This document shows positions 19,234 to 31,033 of a stretch of 64,000 nt of DNA, one piece after another. Within the stretch, counting starts at the first letter, position 1. Each line of letters begins with the position of its first letter. The notes beneath the pieces were generated by a model. That model was not told the origin of the DNA, searched no databases, and saw only the letters and a list, made by a program, of their open reading frames with translations. Source of the stretch: Acholoe squamosa (Eukaryota; Annelida; Polychaeta; Phyllodocida; Polynoidae); NCBI GenBank assembly GCA_949317995.1, contig OX439046.1, positions 33,516,002-33,580,001 of the forward strand, in the 5' to 3' direction. Position numbers and translations under genes: made by a program.

Positions 19234-20442
19234 TCATTTAGAATAGTTTGTGATTGTGTGGGGGGGCTTTGGTGTGCCCTCCTTAATCATTTCTCTAGTC
19301 TTTGAGCGTGTGGTCATAGGACACAAATGGTTTGATGTTTCCTCTACATGCATTGGTTCAAAGAATCTGACTGATTTGGAAGTTGCTTGAGTAATAGCAT
19401 ACAATGTGTCTTCTGAATTTTCATCATCTGAGTCAGGTGGGTTGAATGGTGGCTCCTTAGGAGTTGCCTTCAGCATCTGATTGAGTGATGAGAATTCAAT
19501 AGGCTCGAAGTCATTATCTGGAAAGAGTTGTGAGTATTCTCTCTCACAATGGCAAAACACATAGTGTGTAGATTGTTTCAAGATACCCCTAATGGGTGTC
19601 TCTGGTCTTTCAATGGTGTTGGGTGGATCATCCCTTTTGAATGGTACTTTCTTTGTTACTTTTGCAAAGTTGGTTCTACTGGCTGCTCTAACTCTCCTTG
19701 GCGGGGGTGGAGGGTTAGTCATGTGTCCGGAATCTGGGTATTCCCTTCTAGACATAGCATCTGGTGGTGTGTTATCATCACCCTTCACATGTTGAATGGT
19801 GAATGAGAATTGTTGTATGTCTAGAGCCCATCTGGCCCATCTATGTGTGAGTCCTGTATTGGTTAATAGTGGAAATAGGGCTGCATGGTCTGTGTATAAT
19901 TGGAAGTGCCTAGTTTCTAGGTAGTGCCTGAAGTGTAATATTCCATATACTACTCCCAGTAGTTCTCTCTCTGTGGTATTGTAATTTCTCTCATGTTTGG
20001 AGAGGGTTCTACCTGCAAAGGCTACTGGTCTGAGCACTCCTTCATTATCTCTCTGTGAGAGTACAGCTCCTAAACTCACATTGGAAGCATCAGTTGCCAA
20101 ACTGAACTCTTTCTCATAGTTTGGATATCTGAGAAGAGCATTGGTACAGAGGGCATGCTTTAATGCTTTGAAAGCATTATCTGCATCCTCTGTCCAGACA
20201 AATGCTTTGAGATATGTTTGTAGATTGTACAATGGTCTAGCAATTTGGGCATAACCTTTGATAAACTTTTTGAAGTATTGGCATAGTCCTGTGAAAGATC
20301 TGACATTTTTGACTGATTTTGGTGTTGGAAAAGTTTCGATTGATTCCACCTTTGTGGGAGATGGTTGTAGTCCCATGGGTGTGACTCTCATTCCTAAGAA
20401 GTCTATTCTGTCTATGAAGTATTCACATTTTGATTTCTTCAA
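19234..20442 (-). pseudogene. Gypsy-2 RT connection and RNase H
   Basis: A 402-codon frame. It begins with the RT thumb (KCEYFIDRIDFLGM, FTGLCQYFKKFIKGYA), then RNase H, which degrades the RNA strand: LATDASNVSLGAVLS (first Asp), TERELLGVVYG (Glu) and LYTDHAALFPLL (Asp). The final catalytic Asp lies in PPDAMSRREYPD. A tail of about 150 residues, Pro-rich then acidic, follows. A 1-nt frame break near 20500 separates it from the RT palm. No in-frame stop is present inside. Confidence 0.92.
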
Positions 20443-20942
20443 TTTGAGTTTACCAACTCTTGAGCTGTTGAAAACATTTTTCAGTTCATGGAAGTGTTGT
20501 TCGATGGATGGTGATAGTACAATATGTCATCTAGGTATAGTAGGGCACATTTGTATTTGAGTTTGTTCAGAAACAATGTTACTAGATGGCAAAATCCCGC
20601 AGGGGCGGTAGCAAGTCCCATTGGCATCCTTTGGTAGACATACTTTTTGTCATTTGCTATGAATGCGGTTTTGTGCTGGTCCTCCTCTCTTATAGGAATT
20701 TGAAAAAATCCCTGTTGGGCATCTAGCTTACTGAATACTCTTGGTCTGAGTGACCCTATCATGTCTAGAGTGTCATCGGCCCGGGGTGTAGATAAGGCTT
20801 GATTGATCGTATTCTGGTTCAAATGACGAAAATCTGTTACGAGCCTATGGCCTCCTGATGCTTTTTGTACTAAAAAGGATCTGGATGCCCAGGGGCCCTC
20901 AGCACATTCTCTGAGAATGCCCTGCTGTACTAGCCTTTCCAT
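20443..20942 (-). pseudogene. Gypsy-2 reverse transcriptase, fingers and palm
   Basis: This is the RNA-dependent DNA polymerase core. It has ILRECAEGPWASRSFLVQK, RLVTDFRHLNQ, FSKLDAQQGFFQIPI (first catalytic Asp), MPMGLATAPAGF and the catalytic box LLYLDDILYY (about 20530). A frameshift just after the box leaves the ORF to end at 20481. Another frame break at about 20940 separates it from the protease frame. FSKLDAQQG in place of the more usual KLDLxxGYHQ suggests a divergent Gypsy lineage. Confidence 0.93.
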
Positions 20943-22192
20943 TCTTTCCCTATTGCGGCCTGTTTTTCTGGTGTTTGTCTATATGGTAGGAAATGACATG
21001 GTACTGCTTCAGGTTTTACATGTATAGAGTGGGTATACAGGTGTGTAGCACCAATGTCTCCATCTTTTCCTACAAATATATCATCATATTTGGTCAGCAG
21101 TGATTCTAACCTATCATGCTGATCTTTTGATGTGAGCACAGATTTTGGTGGAACATTCTCTTCCAATTCTGGCTTGAGGTCATGTGCCTCACTATGTATA
21201 GCTGCTATTTCAGAGAGTCTGATTGAGTTAGGTTCAGGGTCAGCATATGTAGACTCACAGTCTGAGTCTGCGTCACTGAATGGAGGTTCATCCTCAGGCC
21301 GTATGGCTGACATGGATTGATCAGTGTGTGGAGTACTGTCTGACACCTGTTGGGGCTTTTCTAAATCAGATTCTTTGACTTCCTGAAATAGAGCTATGAT
21401 GGCACCCTTTTTGATTTTATGTGGGCACCTGCTTGTATTGAGTAACACTAGGGGGTGTTTGTTATTTTCCCTGGGGGTTACTGCTGCCCTTTGAACTAGA
21501 TATGGGACATTGTTATTTCTCTGGAGGTTATCTACTACTCCAGTTTTGCCTTGCAGTGATTGAGTGGATGTGACTTTACCCAATACTGCAAGTTCAGAGA
21601 ATGGAGGGATGGTAAAATCCCTCACTGCCCTAATGGGTTTGAGAATTTGTTCAGGATCAATATTGAATTCAATTTGAGATTTTGTAGTGCTTAAGAAATC
21701 TGTGCCGAGAACAATGGGCTGTGTGAGGTTGGGAATTACAGCAAATTGGTATTGGAATCTGACACCTTGGATTCTAAAATTCAGCATAGCTGAATGTCTA
21801 ACATGACACACTGATCCATCTGCCAAATGGAATTTGATTTTTGACTTCCTTAGTTGGATATGGAATCTCTTTTGGAGATCCATGAGGAAGGCTTGCCTGA
21901 CACAGGTGATAGTAGCACCTGTATCAACCAAACATTGTACATCTGAAACATCATAAAGATTTGCATTGATACATCCATTTTGAAGAAGTACAATAGAAAG
22001 CTTGGTACTCTCACCTATATCCTTTGATGATGAATCTGGTGGGGTGATGTGTATCACTGATGGATGTCTCTGTCTGTTAGATGGTAGATTGGCACTAGCA
22101 ATTGTCTCTGGTTGAATGTTTGTTAATCCTGAGTGATTGTTTGTATTTGGGGTGTCACAGAGCACTGGCCCATCAGCACTGTGACATCCTAG
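20930..22192 (-). pseudogene. Gypsy-2 aspartic protease region
   Basis: This protein would process the Gag-Pol polyprotein. It holds CLVDTGATITCVRQ (active-site DTGA) about 80 residues in, and IVLGTDFLSTTKSQIEF as the second conserved strand. After the protease, about 200 residues lead towards the RT, with an acidic stretch (EDEPPFSDADSDCE). Its frame overlaps the end of gag, whose TAG lies at 22192-22190, so expression by frameshifting is possible. It could also be a decay artefact. The frame is lost at the RT start. Confidence 0.9.
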
Positions 22193-24133
22193 TTTTCCTG
22201 GTTCTGTGGGGCAGCTGTGATGTTTGCCACCAGAATCTTGAAGATTTGATCCATCACGTGAGGTGGTATGTGGGGGTTACTCTGCTGGTTCCCCTGGTAA
22301 CCTCTTGTGTTGGGTTTGTAATCCTCCTGATGTGAGTTGGAACCCTGGTTATATTGACCAGAGTTGCAGTATTGACCAGAGTTGTTGGAACCCTGGTTAT
22401 TGTAGGTTCCAGAGTTGTTGGATCCCTGGTTGTAGGATCCACTGTTGTTGTTGTAGCGACCAGAGTTGTTGGAACCCTGGTTGTTGTAGGAACCATTGTT
22501 GTTGTAGGATCCACTGTTGTAGTTCCTATGTGGACTATGGCTCCTGCTGTTGGATCCTTGGTTATATGATCTGCAATTACTTGGAGTTCTATCTCTCCTA
22601 TCACTGTATGAAGAGTTACCATTGTTGGAGTTGGATGAGCTGTTGTCTTTTCTACTGTTGTGACCCCCCAGTTGTTGCTGTTACCCCCCTACCTCTATCT
22701 CTATATCTACCGGTAGGATCTTTGGAGACAACCTTAGCTTCCTGCTGCCTTACATGGGTACTAGACATTAGGTTAACATCTTCTTCCTCTGAACTAGTGG
22801 TGACTTCCTGGACCTTTTTCTTAGTAGGCTGTGGGTTAGACTCCTCATCCCTTACTTTCCTAGATTTATCCTGGGTTTCAACCTCTAAGGCTAGGTCTAG
22901 GGCTTGGTCAAAAGAGTCTATTTTCTTGTTTTCAAGAGCTACAGAGATCCAGGGCCTCATGCCTTGGGTAAATGTTCTGAGTAAGGTTTCATCCTCTAGG
23001 CGTTGGGCATTACACACTTTTCTTGGCATGCATAGTCTAGGATAGGTTCATCTGCCTTTTGTGCACGGAGTGCAGTCCTGGAGATGATATTGTCTCGAGT
23101 AGCAAAATACTCTTTTAGTTCATGCACTACATTGGTCCATGTCAACTTATAAGGTGTGGCACTTTCCTTGAAGGATTCAAACCAAGCCAATGCTTGTCCT
23201 TCAAGGTACTTGGGTAAATATGTTACCATGGTGTCACTGTCTGTTACTTTGTACTTGTCCTTCAGATACTCTGGGAATTTGTGATCAATAAATAGTGCTG
23301 TTGACATGAGTGGTAATGCGTGAGAAAAAGTTTTGGGTTTGGTTACCTCATGTTGCCTGATCTTCCTGTCGTCGTGTTGTTGTCTGTCTAGGATCTTGGT
23401 CATGTTGGACATCATGGAGATCATGACATCATCCTTGGATCCAGAGGCAGATGGTGTGACGATAGGTGTGGTGGTGGGTGTGGGAGGCTGTGAGGTCTGG
23501 GTTGATACCAACTTCATGAGATCTGCTATCTGTTGTTGCTGCCTATCTAGGGCCTTCCGCTGGTCTTTCATGGCCTTCTGCTGGGTGTCTATCGCCGCAT
23601 TCCTCTCTGCCAATTGTTGACTGAGGATCCTCTCCCTCTCCTCCTGCTGGGACTTGTTGGTCTCTAGGGCAGTAACTGCATCTTGGATGGCCTTCTCATA
23701 GGCCCTTATCTTCTCAGCTATCTGATTAGGTTGAGGGCCTTCATCGGTGTCCATGGTGGAAGGTGTGGGAGATGTGTCTCTGGAGGAGTGGCTATCAGAG
23801 GCAGGTGCTGGGGTGGAAGATCTAGATGAGGGTGTGGATCCACTCCCTGAGGCAGATCCTTCTTCCTCAGAGGTAGATAGCGTAAGTTGGGCATCCTGTA
23901 GGGATCCCTGAGAACTGTTGGATCCCTGAGAACTGATTGATCCCTGAGTAGACAGGGTGGGTGGAGTGGGTTTTACTGTGTGTGGGTCTGCTGTATTGGA
24001 GGCTGAGTTGCCCCCGGTAGGTCTCCTAGATCTAGGGGGAAGGGAGACCTCTTCAGCAGGTCCCTGACTACGTAAAGTTTTTATGTGTTGTTCTGCCAGC
24101 TTGACTGATAAGAGCTTGTGTAATTTGGGATCT
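22190..24133 (-). pseudogene. Gypsy-2 Gag, frameshifted, with Asn/Ser/Tyr-rich tail
   Basis: Structural capsid protein of the retrotransposon. The open frame extends upstream of the ATG at 23754 to about 24133 and is Ser-rich there. From 23754 come a coiled coil (KAIQDAVTALETNKSQQEER, then Gln-rich), then a capsid segment (QALAWFESFKESATPYKLTW). Frame breaks lie near 23035 and near 22675, the second in a run of Gs. In the frame after that the tail is built of NNSGRYN/NQGSNNSG repeats and ends at a TAG at 22192-22190. I see no CCHC zinc knuckle, unlike Gypsy-1. Confidence 0.85.
22360..22540 (-). repeat. Minisatellite in the Gypsy-2 gag tail
   Basis: Several imperfect units of about 27-30 bp containing AACCCTGGTT, CCAGAGTTGTTGG and TGTAGGATCC on the plus strand. 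In the gag frame they encode the Asn/Ser/Gly/Tyr repeats. Confidence 0.85.
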
Positions 24134-24161
24134 TAGTAGGATGTTCTCCACCACTTTGCCA

Positions 24162-25823
24162 TACTAGTAATTGTGCATGATCAAGTTGTCATATGAGAAA
24201 TATCATATAACTAGTGGTATATAAAGAGTAAGAATATCAAGCTCGTATTAGTGCTATTCCAGTTATCACTGGTTTATTCAGCTTAGGCAGAACATGTTAT
24301 GTATCAGCAATACAAATGTTAATATGAAGGTAATTTCCACACACAGTAATTATACAATTGGTAAAAAAGTATAAAGTTTTATTTTATGTGAATAACTTCT
24401 TCCCGTAGAGATAGCATTGCGGAGCCGATCGCCACACCCCCAGTGGCGTAACGTGTCTCTATCCACCACAGCGGCTGATCCACTACTGCAGCCTCGTTCC
24501 GGGCGCATGTAAACATTCAAAATGGTGGACCGCCACTCGTACGGGGCACTACGGTAACGGATTTTGATAATTTTTCCTTATTTAAACCTCTAAAAACATA
24601 AAATAAATATAGAACTAAACTCCCCTGGTATCCTTGGTGGCCTATCCACCCCTCGGGAGTTGTCTCTCGTGGTGGATCGACCACCTTGTACACCACGGTC
24701 GTTTAGTTCAATCTATATGTTCCACTCCACCTGTGTAATAATAATGATAATAATAATACACTGTCCAGTATGGTCGCAGGTGGGTTCCCACACCTAGCTC
24801 CTGACCTGCTGCTTAGAGGGATAATATAAATGTGTAACTTTACCCTCTGGTAGTTGACTGGTAGAAGATAGCCTCTGGCCACTAGAGGGGTGTAGTCCTA
24901 TGCCTGTCTGGCATGGTCTAACCCAGCATAGTGCAGAGCTATAGCAGGTATCAGGAGAGCTGGACTGGAGATGTTTCTTCAGTGGTGGTTCTGGAGATTC
25001 TGATTTCTAGAGGTGCCTGCCAGGTGTATAAGTACCCTGGCTTGGCCCCTCAGACTGACTGGAGCCAGTGGCATCTGCCCTAGTCTCTGGTTGTTAGAGG
25101 GGAGTCTTTCATGTCTCAGTGGGTGCACAAAGGACCCCCATGGATGCCGCTGCGTCCCCCATTGTCTCGGCCGGTTTGGCATGTTCAGACCCAATTGTTT
25201 CTGCGTCTACAACCTTCATATTGTGCATGCGCAGAGTTGAATATGTCAGATTTCCACTCCCCGCTTTCCGGGCGCGTAACATGCGGTCGTTTGTCTGTAG
25301 CACATTCGGAGGTTGAAACAGTCCCGGTTGTATAACTTCCTTAATAATGAAAGTTGGGCCTTGATCTTGGGCTCATTTTGACCGTCTTGTTATGACAATC
25401 ACATAACTGCCTTCATATTTGACCTGGGTTGCTCTGGAGCGACGCTAGAGCGACCGGAAGATTATGGTGTTACTACTTATGTAACCTATTGTTCAGTGTT
25501 TGGTGCTCAGGCACCCGTGACAGCGTCAGCGGTGCTCAGCCACCCATGACAGTTGGTTGCATTGACATTAGAACATTATATACACTATTGTTTGTGTTCA
25601 GTGAACCATTAGGTTGGTCTGCTTTGACCATTAAATCATTATATTGTGCAGTGGACCATGAGGTTGGTTCCTTTGGTCTTATAACTTATGTATATTCACC
25701 TAGCTGGTGTTCAGTGGACCGTGGATGCTCATGTGGACATACAATGTATTAATTTCTTATATATTCTTTGATTAATACAGTAATATGTTAAGATTATTGG
25801 AATAATAAAATGGTATATGATAG
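24162..25823 (-). mobile_element. Gypsy-2 5' LTR, right copy
   Basis: About 1.66 kb, directly upstream of gag in gag orientation. It has the same start and end as the left copy in reverse complement. The sequence after its end begins TGGCAAAGTGGTGG, in the position of a primer binding site, though I cannot match it to a tRNA. Near 25510-25560 and 25620-25690 are internal repeats shared with the left copy. It carries about 345 bp (roughly 24370-24715) that the left copy lacks; part of this insertion has inverted GAACTAAAC/GTTTAGTTC ends (24615-24710). Confidence 0.88.
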
Positions 25824-26038
25824 TAACACAGCAATAGCATGTCATCTATTAGTGAATAGAATACAGTAGTAAAAAATGTCTTATAGATTCTCAGCTAACT
25901 GTAGGGAGGTATGTATGATGTAGTATAGTAGCAATGGGAGAATTGTCTCATGCCCGAACGGCCCCAAATCCTTAATAGAACCATCCAACTTTCCATAGAA
26001 ATAACTACAGCAGCAAGAGAAGAGGGGTAGTATAATTA
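25824..26038. other. Non-coding stretch
   Basis: No gene or repeat could be supported. Confidence 0.4.
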
Positions 26039-26295
26039 TTATAATAAAAATAATAATAATGGAATGTTAACAATAATGAAGTCATAATGATTAGTTGTTA
26101 AGAGGAGTGAAGGTGTCACACACCCATTGTACACTGTAGGGGGTGGGACTACGATAATAATGGAATGACAACAATGATAATTGTTATAATAAAAATAATA
26201 ACAATGAAATGTTAACAATAATGAAGTCATAATGATAATTTTAGTTGTTAAGAGGAGTGAAGGTGTCACACACCTATTGTACATAGTGTACATAG
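26039..26295. repeat. Tandem duplication, unit about 150 bp, ATAATA-rich
   Basis: A unit containing AATAATGAAGTCATAATGAT and then GTTAAGAGGAGTGAAGGTGT and CACACC.ATTGTACA occurs twice, starting near 26039 and 26186. Each copy begins with an AATAATAA microsatellite. Confidence 0.85.
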
Positions 26296-26449
26296 TGTGG
26301 CTCATATAAGGGCTTAGCAGTTAATAAATGTTGTTATGTCCATCTGTTGTTCAAAAGTGTTTCATTCATAGAGGTATATATAAGGGAGAATCATCTCCCT
26401 CCCACGGCTTGGCCTTTACTTTGGTCTTAACCCTCCATTAGCTATGACG

Positions 26450-27210
26450 TGGCTATTCGTCTCATGCCCTCTTTTTGCACCTTTGACGCACCACAGTGGT
26501 TACTTTACACATTAAACTGAATACATATGGATCGAATGATAGTGATTCAACTTTCCAAGACCCACAAGTACCAACCTGCTGTAGAATCTTATCTTCAAAT
26601 CAAGTTTTCATACCAAAAAAAGGGAAAAACATTGAGATAATACACACAAATACCTTATTAACACCTGATTTCCATGCTTATGCAACAAGGCAAGGTGTCT
26701 ACTTTGTTAATCAATTACAAAATTAACGTTAGATATGGTAGTGCATGTTGTTGAAGTGCCCTATTGAGCATAGGGTCTCATAAGGCTAAGGCGTGAGACG
26801 AATCGCCTATCGTGGCGATTCGTCTCACGTCCTGTGCAGGAGCTCTAGTGGTTTGATGCTTGCAGGTGGTCCTACTAATGATATACCAAGTTGAACCTAT
26901 GGTCATACCTTACTTCTTTAGGTATAAATAGAAAAATATAACCCACTTTACACACAGTTATGCTATCTGATAAGTAGGGGTGTTGAATATGCTGGCTTTC
27001 CCCGGTACCACATAAATTCATAACATTTTCTCTCATACTTCGACATAATTGAAAATAGACCCAACGTAGATGTTCTATGGTTCATATTAAAGGGTAAGGT
27101 CTATATTTTGATAATCATTTACAAAATTAAAGTTAATTATATTACTGTATGATGTTCAGGTATCCCAGAGTGCACAGGATTAGGGCGTGAGACGAATCGC
27201 CCCGTCACTT
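26450..27210. repeat. Diverged duplication carrying a GTGAGACGAATCGCC motif and a perfect palindrome
   Basis: At 26792-26829 two 16-bp arms (CGTGAGACGAATCGCC and its complement) flank a 6-base loop. A single arm recurs at 27186-27202, and a related reversed arm at about 26448-26475. Segments of about 110 bp upstream of the first two (about 26692 and 27097, both with ACAAAATTAA) are diverged direct repeats. Confidence 0.8.
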
Positions 27211-28206
27211 TTTGATATTTGACATCCTATCTTTGCTGCTGTTCTGTAAGCTCAGTTCTCATATTTAACCTGCCCCAATATGTGGACTTTATGGCTAAAT
27301 ACCTGTAGTATACACACAAAAAACTTTTGCATATGCTACTTTATTAATTCTGAGGCCCCTGCCAGACCAAATCTCGACAAGCCGTGCCCATTGACCATAT
27401 GCGCCTACATATAATCCTACAATGACAATTATGGCATGACTGCACCGTCGTTGCATTTTAACATATGACAATGTAGATATGTTTCACACCTTACCAATAA
27501 AGAAAACATTAATAAGGAAATTGATTGATTGATTTATTCTCATGCATTTATTATCAAGGAATACTGCCTGCAAAATCTATGTGACAGTATCCTCTGGTCC
27601 CTATGTACACACCCTGAGCAAACCTGGTTAAACTCTCCATCACCACCCTCCAGTACTCTGTACCTCCCAAACCACCTACCCTCTCCCTATAAAGGCAACA
27701 GAGTATTCACGTACATAGTGTCTATTGGTGGCCATAATGCATAAATCCAGCCCTATTGAGTAGATCACAAGTGCTGCATTCATACATCATCCTGGCCGTA
27801 CATATAGTTGATACACTCTGAAAGAATCAGCACTGCATTGCGTGTCAGGACGACCAAGAAACTTAAACATGCTTACCTTGAAAGGCTAGTCATGCCCACC
27901 CTCCACACCTGCTGGCTGTGTGTATGTTACCACTCCCCCAGCGAGTGGACCTCAAACAGGAGCTGCTCTGGAGCCACTCAGTAATTGTAGCTACAGCTGA
28001 GTGCCTCACCACTGTCTGCAAGACCTGGGAAGAGCAGAAAACCAACTGTCTATACATGGTTAGAGGGGAGTCTTGGAGGGAGCAGCAGCATTTTGCAAGG
28101 ATTTCCAAAAAAGTACACGCATAACAATACATCTCATTAGTGTATTTTCAATAAACTGCAAACTTGGATAATTTCCCAAAACGGCAACAGTGTTTTCGGC
28201 ATACCT

Positions 28207-28208
<2 letters not shown>
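27211..28208. other. Non-coding stretch
   Basis: No gene could be supported. Short frames around 27529-27744 and 27918-28124 lack domains and splice support. Confidence 0.35.
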
Positions 28209-28260
<52 letters not shown>

Positions 28261-28302
28261 ATGTATATATATATATAATATATATATAATATATATATAC
28301 AC
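28209..28302. repeat. (AT)n microsatellite
   Basis: Nearly pure alternating AT with a few interruptions over about 90 bp. Confidence 0.98.
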
Positions 28303-28379
28303 AAGTCATAAATTATCCATACTTATTTTATTCCACGAAACCAATAGATAATCAATAGAATACCAATAAATTCAAGTTG

Positions 28380-28890
28380 AAAACAAAAATTATTCCCCCT
28401 CCCCGGGACTCGAAGCCAGCCATTGTGTGTACACGATCGGTACATACACCTCGGTGCCCGGCAGTGGACAGCGACAGCACCTGTCTCGGCTTGGCTTGGC
28501 AGCGGCACACAGCGAAAAATAGTGTTTGTACACGACGGTACACACACCTCGTCGCCCGGCTAGGCTTGGCTTTGTTTGAATGCAGCGAAAAAAAGATGCG
28601 CCTGGACCGTGTTATACCTCGTCGCCCAGCAGCGCCCGTCTCGGCTTGGCTTACTTTGAATGCGTCTCGCAGTTATGGCAGCGGTACACGGCGAAAAAAA
28701 GATGCGCCCGGTCCGGGACTCGTCCCGCCTACCTCTAACGGCTGAGCGCAATGCGCTTACCACTAGACCACCGCGTCTCCTCCTTCAGCGGCCGTCTCGG
28801 CCTGGTTTGATTTGAACGCGTCCCTTCGTTATGTATACACGATCGGTACACACACCTCGGCGCCCGGCTAGGCTTGCTAGGGGGGTCACA
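28380..28890 (-). repeat. Compound tRNA-derived SINE-like repeats
   Basis: On the minus strand near 28785-28715 there is an A box-like TGGTCTAGTGGTAAGCGC and a B box-like GGGACGAGTCC. A second B box-like GGCTTCGAGTCCCGG lies near 28400. Between them a module with GTCTCGGCTTGGCTT and CAGCGAAAAAAAGATGCGC recurs three to four times. The region is GC-rich compared with its surroundings. Confidence 0.7.
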
Positions 28891-29003
28891 ACCCAGAATA
28901 CTGGGGATTTTCACACTTTCAATGTATAGTAGTTATATGTGAGTGACCTCCCCGGGCCTTGTATCATATCCAGACGTGGTTCTAACCAAGCATTTCTCGT
29001 CAG

Positions 29004-29080
29004 TCCCTGTGGCGTACTGCATAGGGAGTTGGACTTGGGATTTGAGACTGCTGGTTCGATACCTACCCTGGCCTTGAGAA
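29004..29080 (+). ncRNA. tRNA-derived SINE head
   Basis: It has an exact B box GGTTCGATACC at about 29053 and an A box-like GTGGCGTACTGCATAGG about 45 bp upstream. It is not a foldable tRNA throughout, so it is a SINE or pseudo-tRNA. Confidence 0.6.
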
Positions 29081-31033
29081 TTTCGTGGGTTTTAACATGT
29101 AACATATGACATGTAAGGACATGAGAGGCGTGCGGATTATCCATGGATAACCACACGGCGTGCAGGTTATCCATGGATAACTGCATGCCTCTCAAAAGTG
29201 ATGTTACAGCCTTCAGGGTGTGCAATATCGACAGGTATGTGCATGGGAATATCCAGAAAAAGCACCCAAAATCCCAAAAATCGTGGAATAATGACCTATA
29301 ACTTTTGGAAGGGTTCATTTTACATATATGATAATGATGTCATTATGCCTTATGTGTGGAATATTGCAGTCCCCACAAACTTCGGAAAGGGCGGGGGGGT
29401 ACACCACAGGACGGAGATTAAAACAACATCCGCTTTTACTTCCTCAAAGTGCTTTGCAAATTTTAGACAACTTTTTACATCCTCATAGTGCACGAATAAA
29501 CACAGTTTTTATGCTAGGACTGCACGGACCCTTACCTATTTGTGAAATGTCACCGGGAACTGAACCAAACTATCTGTGCATCCCCTGGACGCACACAGGT
29601 CTATGTCAATACCACCCTACAGAGGGTGCCACTGTCTGCCCCTTGACATATATGATACCCGTGTTCTCATTGGCTGCTGGGATGAAAGGCTTGTTGTGAT
29701 TGGCTAGAAAGTTGGGTAGTGTCAAGTCAACGAATGAAAGGTGTCGAGTCCTGGGGGAGCATTGTATGAAGATGTATGGAGGAGACCCACTGAACAGGAC
29801 TCGAGTTGGGAACATTTGCAACTTAAGCAAATCTAGGGACAAGACCGCCACTCGAGTAAATCTCGAGTCTCGAGAATGTGATTATTTCCTGGAAATGTAG
29901 ACACGCCAAAACATCTTATACTGAAGAAAAAAAGACATGTCTGTCTACTCATGTCCAGTTCCTGGGAATATCCTGAGTCCCTCCCAAGTACAAGTCACAT
30001 AATAGTTCTAAATCAATCCACCAGAGGTTTTGACAAAGTACTCTCATTCTGGTCAAGCTGACTTCTAATTTCAGAAGAATTCAAAGATCCCAGTCATTAA
30101 AGATTGTACTAACTGTTACAAAAGACCCACAAGTGGTAGATAATTATACAACGAGTTGGTCACTGTATTCAAAATATTGACTACAATGACCAAGCGTGGT
30201 GTATATCTCACTTATGCCACAATTGACACCCACTCAAATCATTCACAAGCTGGGGAATGGGGAGGGTGTGTGTGTCCAGTGGACCACATCAACTTACAAT
30301 AGCTATATGTGATATATTAGCTGTGCACTTCCATTGTCTTTCCAACCAAGTGTGGTATAATAAGCTAATAGATCATGGATATCGGGGCCCTAGGGCTGTA
30401 TATACAGCATAGACAGCTTAGAGTCATGCCCCAATTCATGGACATCAATACTATGGCTTATAATGCAAATAAATGTACAAGTAAAGTGGTAAAACTGGGA
30501 GGATGGAGATGGCTAATGTGAATCACAAGAATTTACTCAGATATCATGTATGGGATGAATGGGGTTTACATGATGATCTCAAGATATGACTTAAGAAATT
30601 TCCGAGACCCTCTCACATTTTCAGGAGATAATCACATTCACATTCTCAATTCTTGTAGTATTCTCAATTCTTGTTGTATTCGCAAGTCGGGACTTGGGAA
30701 ATTCCTGAGCCATTCCCAAGATCTACCCAGCTAGCACCTTACATAAAAAAGATGTCCAATACTCGTCATATTCACATTATTACATGAAACCGACCAGATA
30801 ATTATGTCATTAGGAGGTAAAGACTTTTACGTGATGAATTGACTAATTGTTGATGTAAAAGATACGTCCTATATGGGATGCAAAAAAAGACATATCCTAT
30901 TTGACATCATAGTGATGTCTTTATCTGGTGCAATCATACACATCATATGCTGTATTCAATATGCTATGATATTAGAAGTGTTAAAAAGATGTGTGCCATT
31001 TGAAATCAATAACACATAGTAGTTATTTTGCAA
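29081..31033. other. Non-coding stretch with one palindrome arm
   Basis: No gene could be supported over almost 2 kb. At 29126-29190 a GCAGGTTATCCATGGATAAC-type motif is repeated. At 30366-30401 there is a single arm of the palindrome family of 3696-3814. At 30650-30675 CATTCTCAATTCTTGT is repeated twice. Confidence 0.45.

Noticed and set aside
18979-20560. Plus-strand ORFs with Cys/Phe-rich composition
   Set aside because: They are shadows of the minus-strand Gypsy-2 pol frames.
28060-28302. Ile/Tyr repeat ORF
   Set aside because: Translation of the AT microsatellite.
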